Below, piece after piece: positions 44,059-53,657 of a DNA stretch of 64,000 nt. The position numbers and the translations under genes were made by a program. The DNA lies in contig CAJAVP010000082.1 of assembly GCA_903945375.1 (NCBI GenBank), positions 1-64,000 on the forward strand, given 5' to 3'. Each line of letters starts with the position of its first letter. The first letter of the stretch is position 1. Source of the DNA: an uncultured Methylococcaceae bacterium. Its GTDB lineage: Bacteria; Pseudomonadota; Gammaproteobacteria; Methylococcales; Methylomonadaceae. The notes below the pieces were generated by a model. It saw nothing but the letters and a program-made list of their open reading frames with translations, was not told the DNA's origin and ran no database searches.

Positions 44059-45498
44059 ATGATAAAAAATCCTACGCAATACGATGCCGTTATTATTGGC
44101 GCCGGCCCTGCCGGTTATTCTAGTGCCATTCGATGTGCCCAATTAGGCTTAAAAACGGCCTGCATCGATAACTGGCAAAACAAAAATGGGCAACGAGTTT
44201 TGGGTGGCACACACCTTAACTCTGGCTGCGTTGCCTCGGTTACTTTGCTGGAATCCGCTAAGCTCTACCATGCGCTGACTCATCAAGCCGGCAAACATGG
44301 TATTCATGCCAATCACATGACGGTTGATATTCCACAAATGATCCAGCACAAAGATGATGTGATTGATGCTTTGGGCGTAAAAATAGCGGAAGTGTTTGCC
44401 CATCATCAAATTGATAGCATTCATGCTAGCGGCAAATTGCTCAATGCGAAACAAATTGAAATTACCCCCGTCGATGGTTCAGCACCATCAGTGTTAGAGG
44501 CCAAGCATATCATTTTGGCAACCGGATCAACCCCCATCAAACTCCCTTACGCGAAAGTGGACAATGAATTTATCATTGATTGCTTCGCGGCCTTAAACAT
44601 GCACAATTTACCCAAGAGCTTAGCCATTATTGGCGCAGGCGTTAATGGCTTAGAGCTGGCGGCTATTTGGAGTCGCTTAGGTGCAGAAACTATTTTACTA
44701 GAAGCTCAAGAAAATTTTCTGTCCTTACCCGATCAACAAATCTCTCAAGAAGCGTATCGAATCTTTAGTGAGCAAGGTCTGGACATGCGTTTAGGCGCAC
44801 GAGTCATTTCCGCAAAAAGAAATCGCAACAAAGTTGATGTCGATTATCAGGATCATGACGGCGCACACACCCTCAAAGTCGATAGACTGATTGTTGCCAC
44901 AGGACGCAAACCCAACACCGAAAACTTGGTTGCAGCTGAAGCCAATTTGCTACTTGATGAAAATGGCTATATCCATGTCGATGAGCACTGCCGAACCAAT
45001 TTACCGGGTGTCTATGCTATCGGCGACCTTAATCTACTCGGCCCTATGCTAGCGCATAAAGGCATAGAAGAAGGCATTTATGTCGCCGAACAAATTGCCG
45101 GACAAAGCAGTTTTATTAATTACGACACACTGCCCAGCGTCATCTATACCGAGCCGGAAATTGCTTGGGTTGGACAAACAGAACAAGCCTTAAAAACGAT
45201 GGACATCCCGATTAAAGTGGGTGTTTTTCCATTAAATGCCACCGCCAGAGCACAGGCGATTGGTCAAACGGAAGGCATGATTAAAATCATTGCTCATGCG
45301 GAAAATGATGCCCTATTAGGCGTACATATCATCGGCGCACATGCCTCAGAACTCATTGCGGAAGCTGTTTTAGCGATGGAATTCTCCGCTAGTAGCGAAG
45401 ATTTAGCCCGAACCATTCACGCCCATCCCACCTTATCCGAAGGTTTTCATGAAGCTGCCTTGGCATTAAAGAAAATCTCAGTACACGTGCCGCTCTAA
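44059..45498 (+). CDS. dihydrolipoamide dehydrogenase-like E3 lacking one redox-active cysteine
   Basis: The 479 aa flavoprotein has the FAD motif GAGPAGYSSAIRCAQLG, the NAD motif GAGVNGLELAA, a second FAD segment YAIGDLN and the C-terminal HAHPTLSEGFHEAAL with the His-Glu base. The active-site segment, normally GGTCLNVGCIPSK, reads GGTHLNSGCVASV: the first cysteine is His52 (CAC at 44212-44214), the second is Cys57, and Pro and Lys of PSK are also replaced. Without the disulfide, ordinary lipoamide oxidation should not work. Position at the end of sucAB says it was the E3 of 2-oxoglutarate dehydrogenase. It may be inactive, moonlighting, or use another chemistry. The frame is intact, so it is not a plain pseudogene. 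Confidence 0.88.
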   Translation: MIKNPTQYDAVIIGAGPAGYSSAIRCAQLGLKTACIDNWQNKNGQRVLGGTHLNSGCVASVTLLESAKLYHALTHQAGKHGIHANHMTVDIPQMIQHKDDVIDALGVKIAEVFAHHQIDSIHASGKLLNAKQIEITPVDGSAPSVLEAKHIILATGSTPIKLPYAKVDNEFIIDCFAALNMHNLPKSLAIIGAGVNGLELAAIWSRLGAETILLEAQENFLSLPDQQISQEAYRIFSEQGLDMRLGARVISAKRNRNKVDVDYQDHDGAHTLKVDRLIVATGRKPNTENLVAAEANLLLDENGYIHVDEHCRTNLPGVYAIGDLNLLGPMLAHKGIEEGIYVAEQIAGQSSFINYDTLPSVIYTEPEIAWVGQTEQALKTMDIPIKVGVFPLNATARAQAIGQTEGMIKIIAHAENDALLGVHIIGAHASELIAEAVLAMEFSASSEDLARTIHAHPTLSEGFHEAALALKKISVHVPL

Positions 45499-46082
45499 TT
45501 TAGCAGATAGACGTAGATAGAAAGGGTACGCTCAGTTAACCAGACCTACATTATTTTCAGTCGCGTGGCTGGGTTGCATGGTTTTCGCAACCCAGCATCA
45601 TAGCTGAATCGGTCACCGTTAGCGGCTTTCAAGGCACTGCTATTACCTTTATGAAAATCCACAATGCGTTTATAACTCGGACGCAAGCCTTCAGATGACT
45701 GTTGTCCCTCTCATTCATCAAATAAGCCACAATAAAATCGCTGGTTTTAAAAGGCGCTTCTGAAAGTGAGAGTTAACGCGCCGGTGTCCTCATTTTTTGT
45801 TAAATTTTTACGGCATGGAGAGATTTAGCGGGCATTAATCATTTTAAAGCAGATATTTTTGGTTATTGTCCATAACCATTACCGCGTAATGTGGTATATT
45901 TTTCAAACAAAAGGTAGTTAAGTGTTTTTACTTGGGTTTCTTATGACTAGCGGCTTCTGTTGAAGTGCTTTAGTCATCAGAATAGTTTAGCCTTTTAGAT
46001 ATGTAAGCTATTGTTTAATATCTTTGAATATGTAAGCACAAGCTTAGATCCACCCTTTATTCAATTTAAATCGGAAAAAATC
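45499..46082. other. intergenic region between the sucAB operon and secA
   Basis: These 584 bases contain no gene I can support; lpxC and secM, common secA neighbours, are absent. A hairpin at 45569-45595 may end the suc operon. GGTATATT at about 45893 lies near ATTACCGCGTAAT, a near-palindrome, and may belong to the secA promoter. Confidence 0.4.
45569..45595 (+). terminator. hairpin after the suc operon
   Basis: CTGGGTTGC (45569-45577) and GCAACCCAG (45587-45595) form a perfect 9-bp stem with a 9-base loop, 70 bases after the stop codon. There is no T run; a REP-like repeat is an alternative reading. Confidence 0.45.
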
Positions 46083-48797
46083 ATGCTGGGCAAGCTAGTT
46101 AAATTTGTTGTAGGGAGCCGTAACGATAGGCTGGTTAAGAAAAAAAGAAAGCTGGTAAAAAAGATCAATGCGCTGGCTTTAGCATATGAACAACTGTCTG
46201 ATGAGGCATTAACAGGGAAAACACAGGCGTTCCGAGATCGTTTGCAAGCAGGTGAAAAGTTGGAGCATATCGTTCCTGAGGCTTTTGCTGCCGTTCGGGA
46301 AGCGTCAACACGCGTATTTGGGATGCGTCATTTTGATGTGCAATTGATTGGCGGCATGATTTTACATGACGGCAAAATTGCTGAAATGAAAACCGGTGAG
46401 GGTAAAACCTTAATGGCAACGCTGGCGGCTTATCTTAATGCGTTACCCGGGCGTGGTGTCCATGTCGTGACCGTCAATGATTATTTGGCTAAACGTGATG
46501 CCGAGTGGATGGGTAAATTGTACGGTTTTTTGGGTATGACTACCGGTGTTATTGTCAGCCAAATGGATCAGTTATCCCGACGTGACGCCTATGCGGCAGA
46601 TATTACTTATGGCACGAATAACGAGTTTGGCTTTGATTATTTGCGTGACAATATGGCGTTTAGTTTGGAGCAAAAAGTCCAACGAGACCTTTATTTTGCG
46701 ATTGTCGATGAAGTTGACTCCATTTTGATTGACGAGGCGAGAACCCCGTTGATTATTTCTGGCCCAACTGAAGAAAGCACTGAAATTTATATTAAGGCGA
46801 ATGACATCATCCCTTTACTGAAAGCTCAAGTGAAAGAGGAGGAGCCTGGCGACTACACGGTTGATGAAAAAGTTAGACAAATTTATTTGACTGAAGCGGG
46901 TCATGAGCGGGTTGAGCGCTTAATGGTTGAACATGGCTTAATTGCGGAAGGGACTAGCTTATACGATGCGACCAATATTCGTATGATGCACTATCTAAAC
47001 GCCTCGTTGCGAGGTCATGTGTTGTTCAAAAAAGATGTCGATTACATTGTTGCTAACAACGAAGTGGTTATTGTTGATGAATTTACCGGTCGTATTATGC
47101 CCGGCAGACGCTGGTCTGAAGGTCTGCATCAAGCCATAGAAGCGAAAGAACGTGTCACCATTCAAAAAGAAAACCAAACCTTGGCTTCGATTACCTTCCA
47201 AAATTATTTTCGTTTGTATGAAAAACTGTCCGGTATGACGGGGACGGCGGACACGGAGGCTTTCGAGTTAGCTAAAATTTACGGCCTTGAAGTCGTTGTG
47301 ATTCCAACCCACCGTCCGATGGTTCGTCGCGATTTATGTGATGTGGTGTATTTGACGACCGAGGAAAAATATATCGCCGTAGCAGAAGACATTAAAGAAT
47401 GCGTTAGTCGTGGGCAGCCCGTATTGGTGGGTACAACCTCGATTGAAAACTCTGAGCGATTGTCTATCTTGTTGAATAATCAAGGTATCAAACATGAAGT
47501 ATTGAATGCTAAACAGCATGAGCGTGAAGCGCATATCGTGGAGCAAGCCGGTATGCCCGGTGCGGTAACGATTGCGACTAATATGGCCGGACGGGGAACG
47601 GATATCGTGCTGGGGGGCAATCTTGAAGCGGAACTCAAGGCTTTAGGGGCGGATGCGAGTGAGGCAGAGAGAGATCACGTAAAAGGGGCTTGGTTGGATC
47701 GACATAATCAAGTGCTGGCTAATGGCGGCTTACACGTAATCGGTTCAGAGCGCCACGAATCTCGGCGTATCGATAACCAGCTACGAGGACGTTCAGGACG
47801 ACAAGGTGATCCGGGTTCAACGCGCTTTTATTTATCACTGCAAGATGATTTGATGCGGATTTTTGCTTCGGAGCGAGTAGCTGGTTTGATGCAAAAATTG
47901 GGCATGGGTCATGGTGAAGCCATTGAACATCCTTGGGTAACGCGATCTATTGAAAACGCTCAACGTAAAGTGGAAGGTCGCAACTTTGATGTGCGTAAGG
48001 AAATTTTGGCTTATGACGATGTGGCAAATGATCAGCGTAAAGTCATTTATTCACAACGTAACGAGCTAATGGCGGCAAATGAAATCTCTGAGATCATTGA
48101 TGCAATTTTAGGTGATGTGATTAATCAGATTATCTCTGATTATATTCCAGCTAAAACTATGATGGAGCAATGGGCTATCGAGGAATTGGAAGCGCATTTA
48201 GCACAGGAATTTAATGTTCATATTCCTGCTCGTAAGATGTTGGATGACGATGTTAATTTGCATGAGGCGGGATTGCGAGAACGCATCATTGCCGAAATTG
48301 GTCGTGTTCATAAGGAAAAAGCGACGAATATCTCTGTTGAGGTGATGCAGCATTTTGAAAAATCGGTCATGTTGCAGGTATTAGACAACAGTTGGAAGGA
48401 ACATTTGGCGGCTATGGATTATTTGCGTCAAGGTATTCATTTTAGAGGTTACGCGCAAAAAGATCCTAAGCAAGAATACAAGCGTGAAGCCTTTGAGATG
48501 TTTACCAGTTTACTTGAGCATATCAAATACGAGGTTATTAGTATTTTACTGAAAGTCCAAGTCAGACAAGAAGAGGATGCACATGCGTTAGATGCACAAA
48601 TGCAAGCACCTAGAGAAATGCATTTCGAACATGCTGATCCAGCGGCATTAGATGAACCCTTACTAATGCCTTCAGATGAGGCTATAAACAGCTCACAACA
48701 GCCATTTATGCGTGATGCCAATAAAGTAGGTCGCAATGATCCTTGTCCATGTGGTTCGGGTCTGAAGTTTAAGCAATGTCATGGCAAAATTAGCTAA
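46083..48797 (+). CDS. secA: preprotein translocase ATPase SecA
   Basis: SecA drives protein export through SecYEG. The ATG at 46083 gives 904 aa starting [16 protein letters not shown], the canonical N-terminus; an in-frame ATG at 46011 would add 24 unrelated residues. Walker A MKTGEGKT is at 102-109, the DEVD box and the helicase motif [17 protein letters not shown] are present, and the C-terminus carries the zinc and SecB-binding motif [14 protein letters not shown]. Confidence 0.97.
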   Translation: MLGKLVKFVVGSRNDRLVKKKRKLVKKINALALAYEQLSDEALTGKTQAFRDRLQAGEKLEHIVPEAFAAVREASTRVFGMRHFDVQLIGGMILHDGKIAEMKTGEGKTLMATLAAYLNALPGRGVHVVTVNDYLAKRDAEWMGKLYGFLGMTTGVIVSQMDQLSRRDAYAADITYGTNNEFGFDYLRDNMAFSLEQKVQRDLYFAIVDEVDSILIDEARTPLIISGPTEESTEIYIKANDIIPLLKAQVKEEEPGDYTVDEKVRQIYLTEAGHERVERLMVEHGLIAEGTSLYDATNIRMMHYLNASLRGHVLFKKDVDYIVANNEVVIVDEFTGRIMPGRRWSEGLHQAIEAKERVTIQKENQTLASITFQNYFRLYEKLSGMTGTADTEAFELAKIYGLEVVVIPTHRPMVRRDLCDVVYLTTEEKYIAVAEDIKECVSRGQPVLVGTTSIENSERLSILLNNQGIKHEVLNAKQHEREAHIVEQAGMPGAVTIATNMAGRGTDIVLGGNLEAELKALGADASEAERDHVKGAWLDRHNQVLANGGLHVIGSERHESRRIDNQLRGRSGRQGDPGSTRFYLSLQDDLMRIFASERVAGLMQKLGMGHGEAIEHPWVTRSIENAQRKVEGRNFDVRKEILAYDDVANDQRKVIYSQRNELMAANEISEIIDAILGDVINQIISDYIPAKTMMEQWAIEELEAHLAQEFNVHIPARKMLDDDVNLHEAGLRERIIAEIGRVHKEKATNISVEVMQHFEKSVMLQVLDNSWKEHLAAMDYLRQGIHFRGYAQKDPKQEYKREAFEMFTSLLEHIKYEVISILLKVQVRQEEDAHALDAQMQAPREMHFEHADPAALDEPLLMPSDEAINSSQQPFMRDANKVGRNDPCPCGSGLKFKQCHGKIS

Positions 48798-48847
48798 GCT
48801 CTATACCAATGAACAGGCACAGTAGCTGTGTCTAGCTAACAAATAGG

Positions 48848-48943
48848 TAATTATTCAGGCCCCCTCTAGAATTATTGCGATTAAGTCGTCATTCCGGCAG
48901 GGATTCGCTGTCTCATTTATTTAGAGAGGGGTCTGAATAATTA
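48848..48943. repeat. MITE-like element with 22-bp inverted ends
   Basis: TAATTATTCAGG-CCCC-TCTA at 48848-48870 is repeated in inverted form at 48922-48943 with a few mismatches, enclosing about 50 bases. The core at 48882-48906 matches, on the opposite strand, 13736-13760 at 23 of 25 positions. It carries no coding frame. It resembles a miniature inverted-repeat element or a stem-loop repeat family. Confidence 0.6.
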
Positions 48944-49146
48944 CACAAATAGTAAACAGTTACAGCGATTTCAGATTGCATCAGTAAGTTTTTGTTGGGG
49001 GGGCAATAGCTTTAGTCATTGAAAATGCTGTAATTCAATGATGAGTAGGATTGAGCAAAGGCAATCCTTGTTTGATAAGTCCATTGGCTTTGACTAACGA
49101 TCATTCAACAGATGATCAGGTTATTTGATCTGGCAATGGACTAATG

Positions 49147-49162
49147 TGTGATGTACATCAAA
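49147..49162. promoter_or_regulatory. Crp/Fnr-family operator-like palindrome
   Basis: TGTGATGTACATCAAA contains the perfect palindrome TGATGTACATCA and fits the FNR pattern (TTGAT-N4-ATCAA) with one mismatch, and less well the CRP pattern. Its centre lies about 61 bases before the expected transcription start of the hemerythrin gene, a class I activator position. Confidence 0.5.
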
Positions 49163-49179
49163 GTAATCTTATAATTCCA

Positions 49180-49209
49180 GTGACCATCATGACGTGACAC
49201 TCCTATAAT
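49180..49209 (+). promoter_or_regulatory. sigma70-type promoter of the hemerythrin gene
   Basis: GTGACC (49180-49185) and a perfect TATAAT (49204-49209) are 18 bases apart. The weak -35 fits a promoter that needs an activator. The gene starts at 49268 after ACGAGGTG. Confidence 0.55.
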
Positions 49210-49267
49210 GCTCGGCGAATCACGAATTATTATCTTCAGGTAGCTTTAAATTACGAGGTGCTTAACA

Positions 49268-49666
49268 ATGAAATTTGAATGGAAAGATGAATACTCGCTG
49301 GGCGATATAAATATCGATGCCGAGCATCAAGCCTTGATTGAATTGGCGAATGTTATTTTTGAGAGCCCAAATCAAGCTGAGCTTTTAAAAAATATCATGG
49401 AGCTTTATCGCCATATCCGCAAACATTTTGCATATGAAGAGAAGGTGATGCGTGATCATCATTATCCTGATTATCTCACTCAGGTCGATGAGCATAATTC
49501 AATGCTCTCTTCGCTAGTGGAAAATAGTGATAGGATTAGATCAGGTAGCTGGGATCAAGATCAAATTGCTGATTTTATGATGATATGGGTGAATCATATT
49601 GCTGAAAGTGATCAATGTTTTCGAAAATATCAGCAAGAACGTAAGCGTAATGCGTCCTTAACATGA
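49268..49666 (+). CDS. bacteriohemerythrin with one substituted iron ligand
   Basis: This 132 aa single-domain hemerythrin should bind O2 at a di-iron site in the cytoplasm. Ligands seen are His20, His53, Glu57 (HxxxE), His76, His110 and Asp115 (HxxxxD). The first histidine of the usual HxxxH motif is Gln72 (QVDEH), so one iron has a changed coordination sphere. In Methylococcus a bacteriohemerythrin is linked to O2 supply for methane monooxygenase; near the chemosensory genes here, O2 or redox sensing is another option. The neighbouring CheR gene is convergent. Confidence 0.88.
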   Translation: MKFEWKDEYSLGDINIDAEHQALIELANVIFESPNQAELLKNIMELYRHIRKHFAYEEKVMRDHHYPDYLTQVDEHNSMLSSLVENSDRIRSGSWDQDQIADFMMIWVNHIAESDQCFRKYQQERKRNASLT

Positions 49667-49679
49667 TCTCGAGATGATT

Positions 49680-50468
49680 TTACTTAGATGATTGTGTTGT
49701 GTGGGCAGATTTTTTTTGATAAATCGAGGGTTTAACCATAAGTAGGTTGGTGTTGATTTGATGCAAGTTTTCTGAATGGCTGATTATAAAATATCCACCC
49801 GGTTTCAACGTGGCAATCACTCGTTCTACCACGCTTTTCTTGGTGGCCTGGTCAAAATAAATCAGTACATTGCGTAGAAATATGACATCAAAATTGCGAT
49901 TTAAATGGATAGGTAGGGGTTTGACTAAATTAATTTGTTCAAATTGAATACGTTTTTTTAGTCCTGAGTCCATGCAAAAATAGCCGGACTGTGATCTCAC
50001 GCCGCGTAGGCAGTATTTCTCCATTAGTGAGTTATCCATATTTTCTAGCCTATCCATTAAATAGACTGCTGTTTTTGCAGTTTCAAGGACACGAGAGCTG
50101 ATATCAGAGCCAAAAATTTCCCATTTCCTATAACCCAAAGTTTCGGCGAGCACCATAGCAAGAGAATAGGTTTCTTCACCCGTCGAACAGGCTGCACTCC
50201 AAATGTTGAAGGTGTCGCCTAGCCAATTTTTTAAAATATGCTCCTTTAAGAACGTAAAGTGCTTGGGTTCACGGAAAAAATAGGTCTCATTAGTCGTAAC
50301 GAGATCGATCATAATCTGAAATTCTTGTTGATATTCTAGGCTATGAATTAAGTCGTAATATTGGGTGAAAGACGAGAGACCATAAAAATCCAAGCGTTTC
50401 GACAAGCGACTGCAAAGCATGACTTGTTTTTCGGGGCTTAAAGCAATACCTGCGTGACTGTAAATCAA
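49680..50468 (-). CDS. cheR: chemotaxis protein methyltransferase CheR
   Basis: CheR methylates receptor glutamates using S-adenosylmethionine. The SAM-binding core is clear (IWSAACSTGEETYSLAMVL; FDVIFLRNVLIYFD) after the N-terminal helical domain with TTNETYFFREPKHF. The TTG start at 50468 gives 262 aa, but the conserved N-terminal helix continues upstream in frame (ITPREFNLFQQ) for about 16 codons before running out of ATG, GTG or TTG codons; a stop (TAG) lies just beyond. So either TTG is used with a shortened first helix, or a rare codon such as ATT near 50515 starts the protein. Confidence 0.88.
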   Translation of the reverse strand: MIYSHAGIALSPEKQVMLCSRLSKRLDFYGLSSFTQYYDLIHSLEYQQEFQIMIDLVTTNETYFFREPKHFTFLKEHILKNWLGDTFNIWSAACSTGEETYSLAMVLAETLGYRKWEIFGSDISSRVLETAKTAVYLMDRLENMDNSLMEKYCLRGVRSQSGYFCMDSGLKKRIQFEQINLVKPLPIHLNRNFDVIFLRNVLIYFDQATKKSVVERVIATLKPGGYFIISHSENLHQINTNLLMVKPSIYQKKSAHTTQSSK

Positions 50469-50932
50469 CTGTTGGAATAAGTTAAACTCGCGGGGTGTTA
50501 TTGGTGAAATATTAATAACGTATCTCGTAGTTTGCTAATGAAAGATGACAGTAAACTATCAGTCTGCTTGGTTTGTTGCAAGCATCACATTCAAGAAAAG
50601 CGAGAGACCACTTCCTAGAATGCGCATAATTTGCCGCTTATTAGGTTGGTATGAGAGTTTTCTTTAATGCTTATTGTTACGGTATTTAATATTAAATCTA
50701 TTAATTTATTTTTAATAAACAATTAGTTAGAGTTTATTTTCTGAATGTGCTGTGGTTTTATAGGCTGTGCAAGTCGCATGATAAGAATATGAATCTAGGG
50801 AATTTATTAAAATAATTTTCCCTCAACTGATAGTTTATTTTATATTTACCCAAAGCCTAATCTATGTGAAGCAAAAATTTGGTGTTTGATTGTGAATTTC
50901 CATAACCAACTGGCCTTTAAGGGGAATGACCT
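50469..50932. other. AT-rich intergenic region between cheR and the STAS-cheA operon
   Basis: These 464 bases sit between divergent genes. I see no gene beyond the possible upstream extension of cheR (to about 50515), and no confident promoter. The part around 50660-50830 is very AT-rich. AAGGGG at 50919-50924 is the ribosome binding site of the STAS gene. Confidence 0.4.
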
Positions 50933-51250
50933 TTGACTATTAATGTAATTGAAACGGATGGTTTTTTGAATGTCGCCGTAGTAGGTGAGATGACTATCTA
51001 TAACGTTTCAGAACAAAAAAACAAGCTGATTGACTTTTTGTCTTCTGCGATTGAGTTGCAAGTTGACTTGTCTGCGGTGACTGAAATTGACAGTGCTGGC
51101 TTGCAGCTTTTACTTTGGCTTAAGCAGGAAGCGTCCAATTTAAAGTTAGTTAATCACAGTCAAGCGGTTGTTAACGTCTTTCAATTACTTAATTTAGCCA
51201 TGTATTTTGGTGATCCTATCGTTCTCTCTAGCCACTGGAAAACATCATGA
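50933..51250 (+). CDS. STAS domain protein of a chemosensory operon
   Basis: The 105 aa single STAS domain has VTEIDSAGLQLLLWLK, with Ser in the DSAG position that is phosphorylated in anti-sigma-factor antagonists. The start is TTG at 50933, eight bases after AAGGGG. It overlaps cheA by four bases, so its product is probably made in proportion to CheA. STAS proteins in such clusters are thought to help arrange signalling complexes or act as an alternative output; which one applies here is unknown. Confidence 0.85.
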   Translation: MTINVIETDGFLNVAVVGEMTIYNVSEQKNKLIDFLSSAIELQVDLSAVTEIDSAGLQLLLWLKQEASNLKLVNHSQAVVNVFQLLNLAMYFGDPIVLSSHWKTS

Positions 51251-53466
51251 GCGACTTTGGTGCTGCGTTAGATATTTTTACTCAAGAAACGGAAGAATTA
51301 TTAGCCCAAATGGAAGATGGGTTGTTGGTTTTGGAAGATGATGCTCATAATGTCGAAAGCATCAATAATGTATTTAGGGCGATGCACACGATCAAGGGTA
51401 CGTCTGGTTTATTCGGTCTTGATGAGGTGGTTGCATTTAGTCACGAGGTCGAATCCGTGCTCGATAAGATTCGGCATGGTGAATGCGTTATTGAGGCCAA
51501 GCTTATTTCTATTTTACTGAACTGCAAAGATCATACCGCTAGCCTTATCAAATATTGTTTAAGTCATGAATCGGAGGAGTTGACAGAGACACTGAGGGCG
51601 ATTGGTATAGCGCTAATTACTCAATTAACGAGTTTATCGGGTAGTGATTTACCGACAAGCCTTGTTAATTCTGAGGCTGAATTAGAGTCAGCCTCAGTGT
51701 TTTCAATAGAATCTCATCAAGTCATTGATGATAATTGGTTTATCACGTTAAAGTTTCGACAAAATGCTTTACGTAATGGGATTGATCCATTGTCATTCAT
51801 TAATTATCTCGGTCAATGTGGTCAGATCAGAGAAATACAAACATTAACGCCTGATCTGCCTCCTAGTTTAGAGTTTGATCCAGAAACCTGTTATTTAGAA
51901 TTTAATATCATTTTCCATTCTGCGCTTGAGAAGCAGGAGATTGCCGATATTTTTGAATTTGCTGAAGACGATTGTGATATCCGTATCATTCCCCCAAATT
52001 CTAAAATCGAGCAATACCTGAATTTGCTCAAAGAGCAAGAGCCTGATAGCCATGGTGATATCGAAAAATTGGGCGAAATGTTGGTTAATATCGGGGCGCT
52101 GACTCACAACGAAGTGACGAACGCTCTCCGTCAACAAGACTTTATTTGCCATCAAGAATCAATGATCCCAAAACCTTTGGGTGAAATTTTGGTGGAACTG
52201 CAATTTGCTGAGCAGCCCGTTGTGGCGCAGGCACTTTTAAAACAACAGGGCGTAAGAGATAAAACCGTCGCTGAGTCCAATTACATTCGTGTTGATTCTG
52301 CAAAGCTGGGACAAATTATCAATTTAGTGGGGGAGCTGGTTATTTCCGGTGCGGCTATGCGTCTGTTGGTTGAGCGTTATGGCTTGAGTGATGTGGAAGA
52401 AGTTGCCGTTGGTATGAATGAGCTGGTCAGTGAAATTCGAGATACGGCATTAAAATTACGCATGGTCGCTATTGGCGAAACATTTTCCAGATTTCGACGC
52501 ATTGTTAGGGATGTGGGTAATGAGTTAGATAAACAAATTGAACTGGTGATTACCGGCGGTGAAACTGAATTAGATAAAACTGTCGTAGAAAAAATTAACG
52601 ACCCCTTAACACATCTGATTCGCAATGCCTTAGACCACGGCATCGAGCGACCTGCACAGCGTGTTGCAGCAGACAAACCTGCACAAGGTACGGTGCATCT
52701 AAATGCTTATCATGATTCGGGTCATATCGTGATTCAGGTAGCTGATGACGGTGCTGGGTTGAATAGTGACAAAATTCTCGCAAAGGCATTGGCACAGGGC
52801 TTGGTTTCGGCGGATCAGGAGTTGTCTCGTCAGGAGATTTTTAACCTCATTTTTGAGGCAGGATTAAGCACGAAGGAACAAGCCAATAATTTATCAGGGC
52901 GTGGCGTAGGGATGGATGTCGTCCGTAGAAATATTGAGCTGTTGCGCGGCACGGTCAATTTGGACAGTATTGAAGGTCGTGGTACAACCGTGACGATTCG
53001 TTTGCCTTTAACATTGGCCATTATTGATGGTTTTATGGTGGAAACTGAAGGTGAGCGGTATATCATCCCATTGAGTATGATTGAGGAATGTGTTGAGCTC
53101 AACGCAGAGGAATGGCAAATTGACAGTATTCATCATTACATCAATTTGCGCGGCGAGGTTTTGCCTTATCTGAGATTAGGCGATTATTTTCATGACCGGT
53201 CACGCCATTGTCAGAGTAATGGACATCGGGAAAGCCTAGTGGTAGTTAAGTTTGGACAAGCTAAGGTAGGCTTGGTGGTTGATCAGTTACATGGTGAACA
53301 TCAAACGGTTATTAAGCCACTAGGTCAAGTTTTTGAACAATTACAAGGCATTAGTGGCGCAACAGTGCTTGGCAACGGTGAGGTTGCGTTGATTTTAGAT
53401 GTACAAGCTTTGATTCAGTATGCGGTTAAACCTAAAGGGACGAATGGACATACTTTAGCGCATTAA
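51247..53466 (+). CDS. cheA: chemotaxis histidine kinase CheA
   Basis: CheA is the kinase of chemosensory arrays. The 739 aa product has an N-terminal Hpt domain with phospho-accepting His47 (AMHTIKGTSG), a ferredoxin-like intermediate domain (about 155-260, LKFRQNALRNGIDPLSF...CYLEFNI), a stretch about 270-335, dimerisation (about 345-405), the ATPase with NPLTHLIRNALDHGIE-type N-box and GRGVGMDVVRRNI, and a C-terminal CheW-like domain (about 600-735). No receiver is fused. Neither cheY nor cheB is adjacent. Confidence 0.94.
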   Translation: MSDFGAALDIFTQETEELLAQMEDGLLVLEDDAHNVESINNVFRAMHTIKGTSGLFGLDEVVAFSHEVESVLDKIRHGECVIEAKLISILLNCKDHTASLIKYCLSHESEELTETLRAIGIALITQLTSLSGSDLPTSLVNSEAELESASVFSIESHQVIDDNWFITLKFRQNALRNGIDPLSFINYLGQCGQIREIQTLTPDLPPSLEFDPETCYLEFNIIFHSALEKQEIADIFEFAEDDCDIRIIPPNSKIEQYLNLLKEQEPDSHGDIEKLGEMLVNIGALTHNEVTNALRQQDFICHQESMIPKPLGEILVELQFAEQPVVAQALLKQQGVRDKTVAESNYIRVDSAKLGQIINLVGELVISGAAMRLLVERYGLSDVEEVAVGMNELVSEIRDTALKLRMVAIGETFSRFRRIVRDVGNELDKQIELVITGGETELDKTVVEKINDPLTHLIRNALDHGIERPAQRVAADKPAQGTVHLNAYHDSGHIVIQVADDGAGLNSDKILAKALAQGLVSADQELSRQEIFNLIFEAGLSTKEQANNLSGRGVGMDVVRRNIELLRGTVNLDSIEGRGTTVTIRLPLTLAIIDGFMVETEGERYIIPLSMIEECVELNAEEWQIDSIHHYINLRGEVLPYLRLGDYFHDRSRHCQSNGHRESLVVVKFGQAKVGLVVDQLHGEHQTVIKPLGQVFEQLQGISGATVLGNGEVALILDVQALIQYAVKPKGTNGHTLAH

Positions 53467-53657
53467 CTCTAACAGCATGATTCAATTCTCTGTTGGCTGT
53501 CTAAAAATACAATTCAACGATAAATAGCCAAATTATCGGCAAGTTCAGGGTAACTAAGTGTGGAGAAGTGGAACAGGCAGCAACATTTTTAAAATTAAAA
53601 AATTAAAGTCGCGGCGCTTGTCGTGGTTTCTATAAAAGTGTGAACAAAGGGCCCAGT

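Larger units (their letters stand above)
48798..49267. other. intergenic region between secA and the hemerythrin gene
   Basis: No gene is seen in these 470 bases. The stretch holds a MITE-like element at 48848-48943, a Crp/Fnr-like palindrome at 49147-49162 and a promoter at about 49180-49209, described separately. Confidence 0.5.

Noticed and set aside
44059-45498. Pseudogene call for the E3-like gene
   Set aside because: The frame is intact over 479 codons and the FAD, NAD and C-terminal catalytic motifs are conserved, so altered function is more likely than decay.
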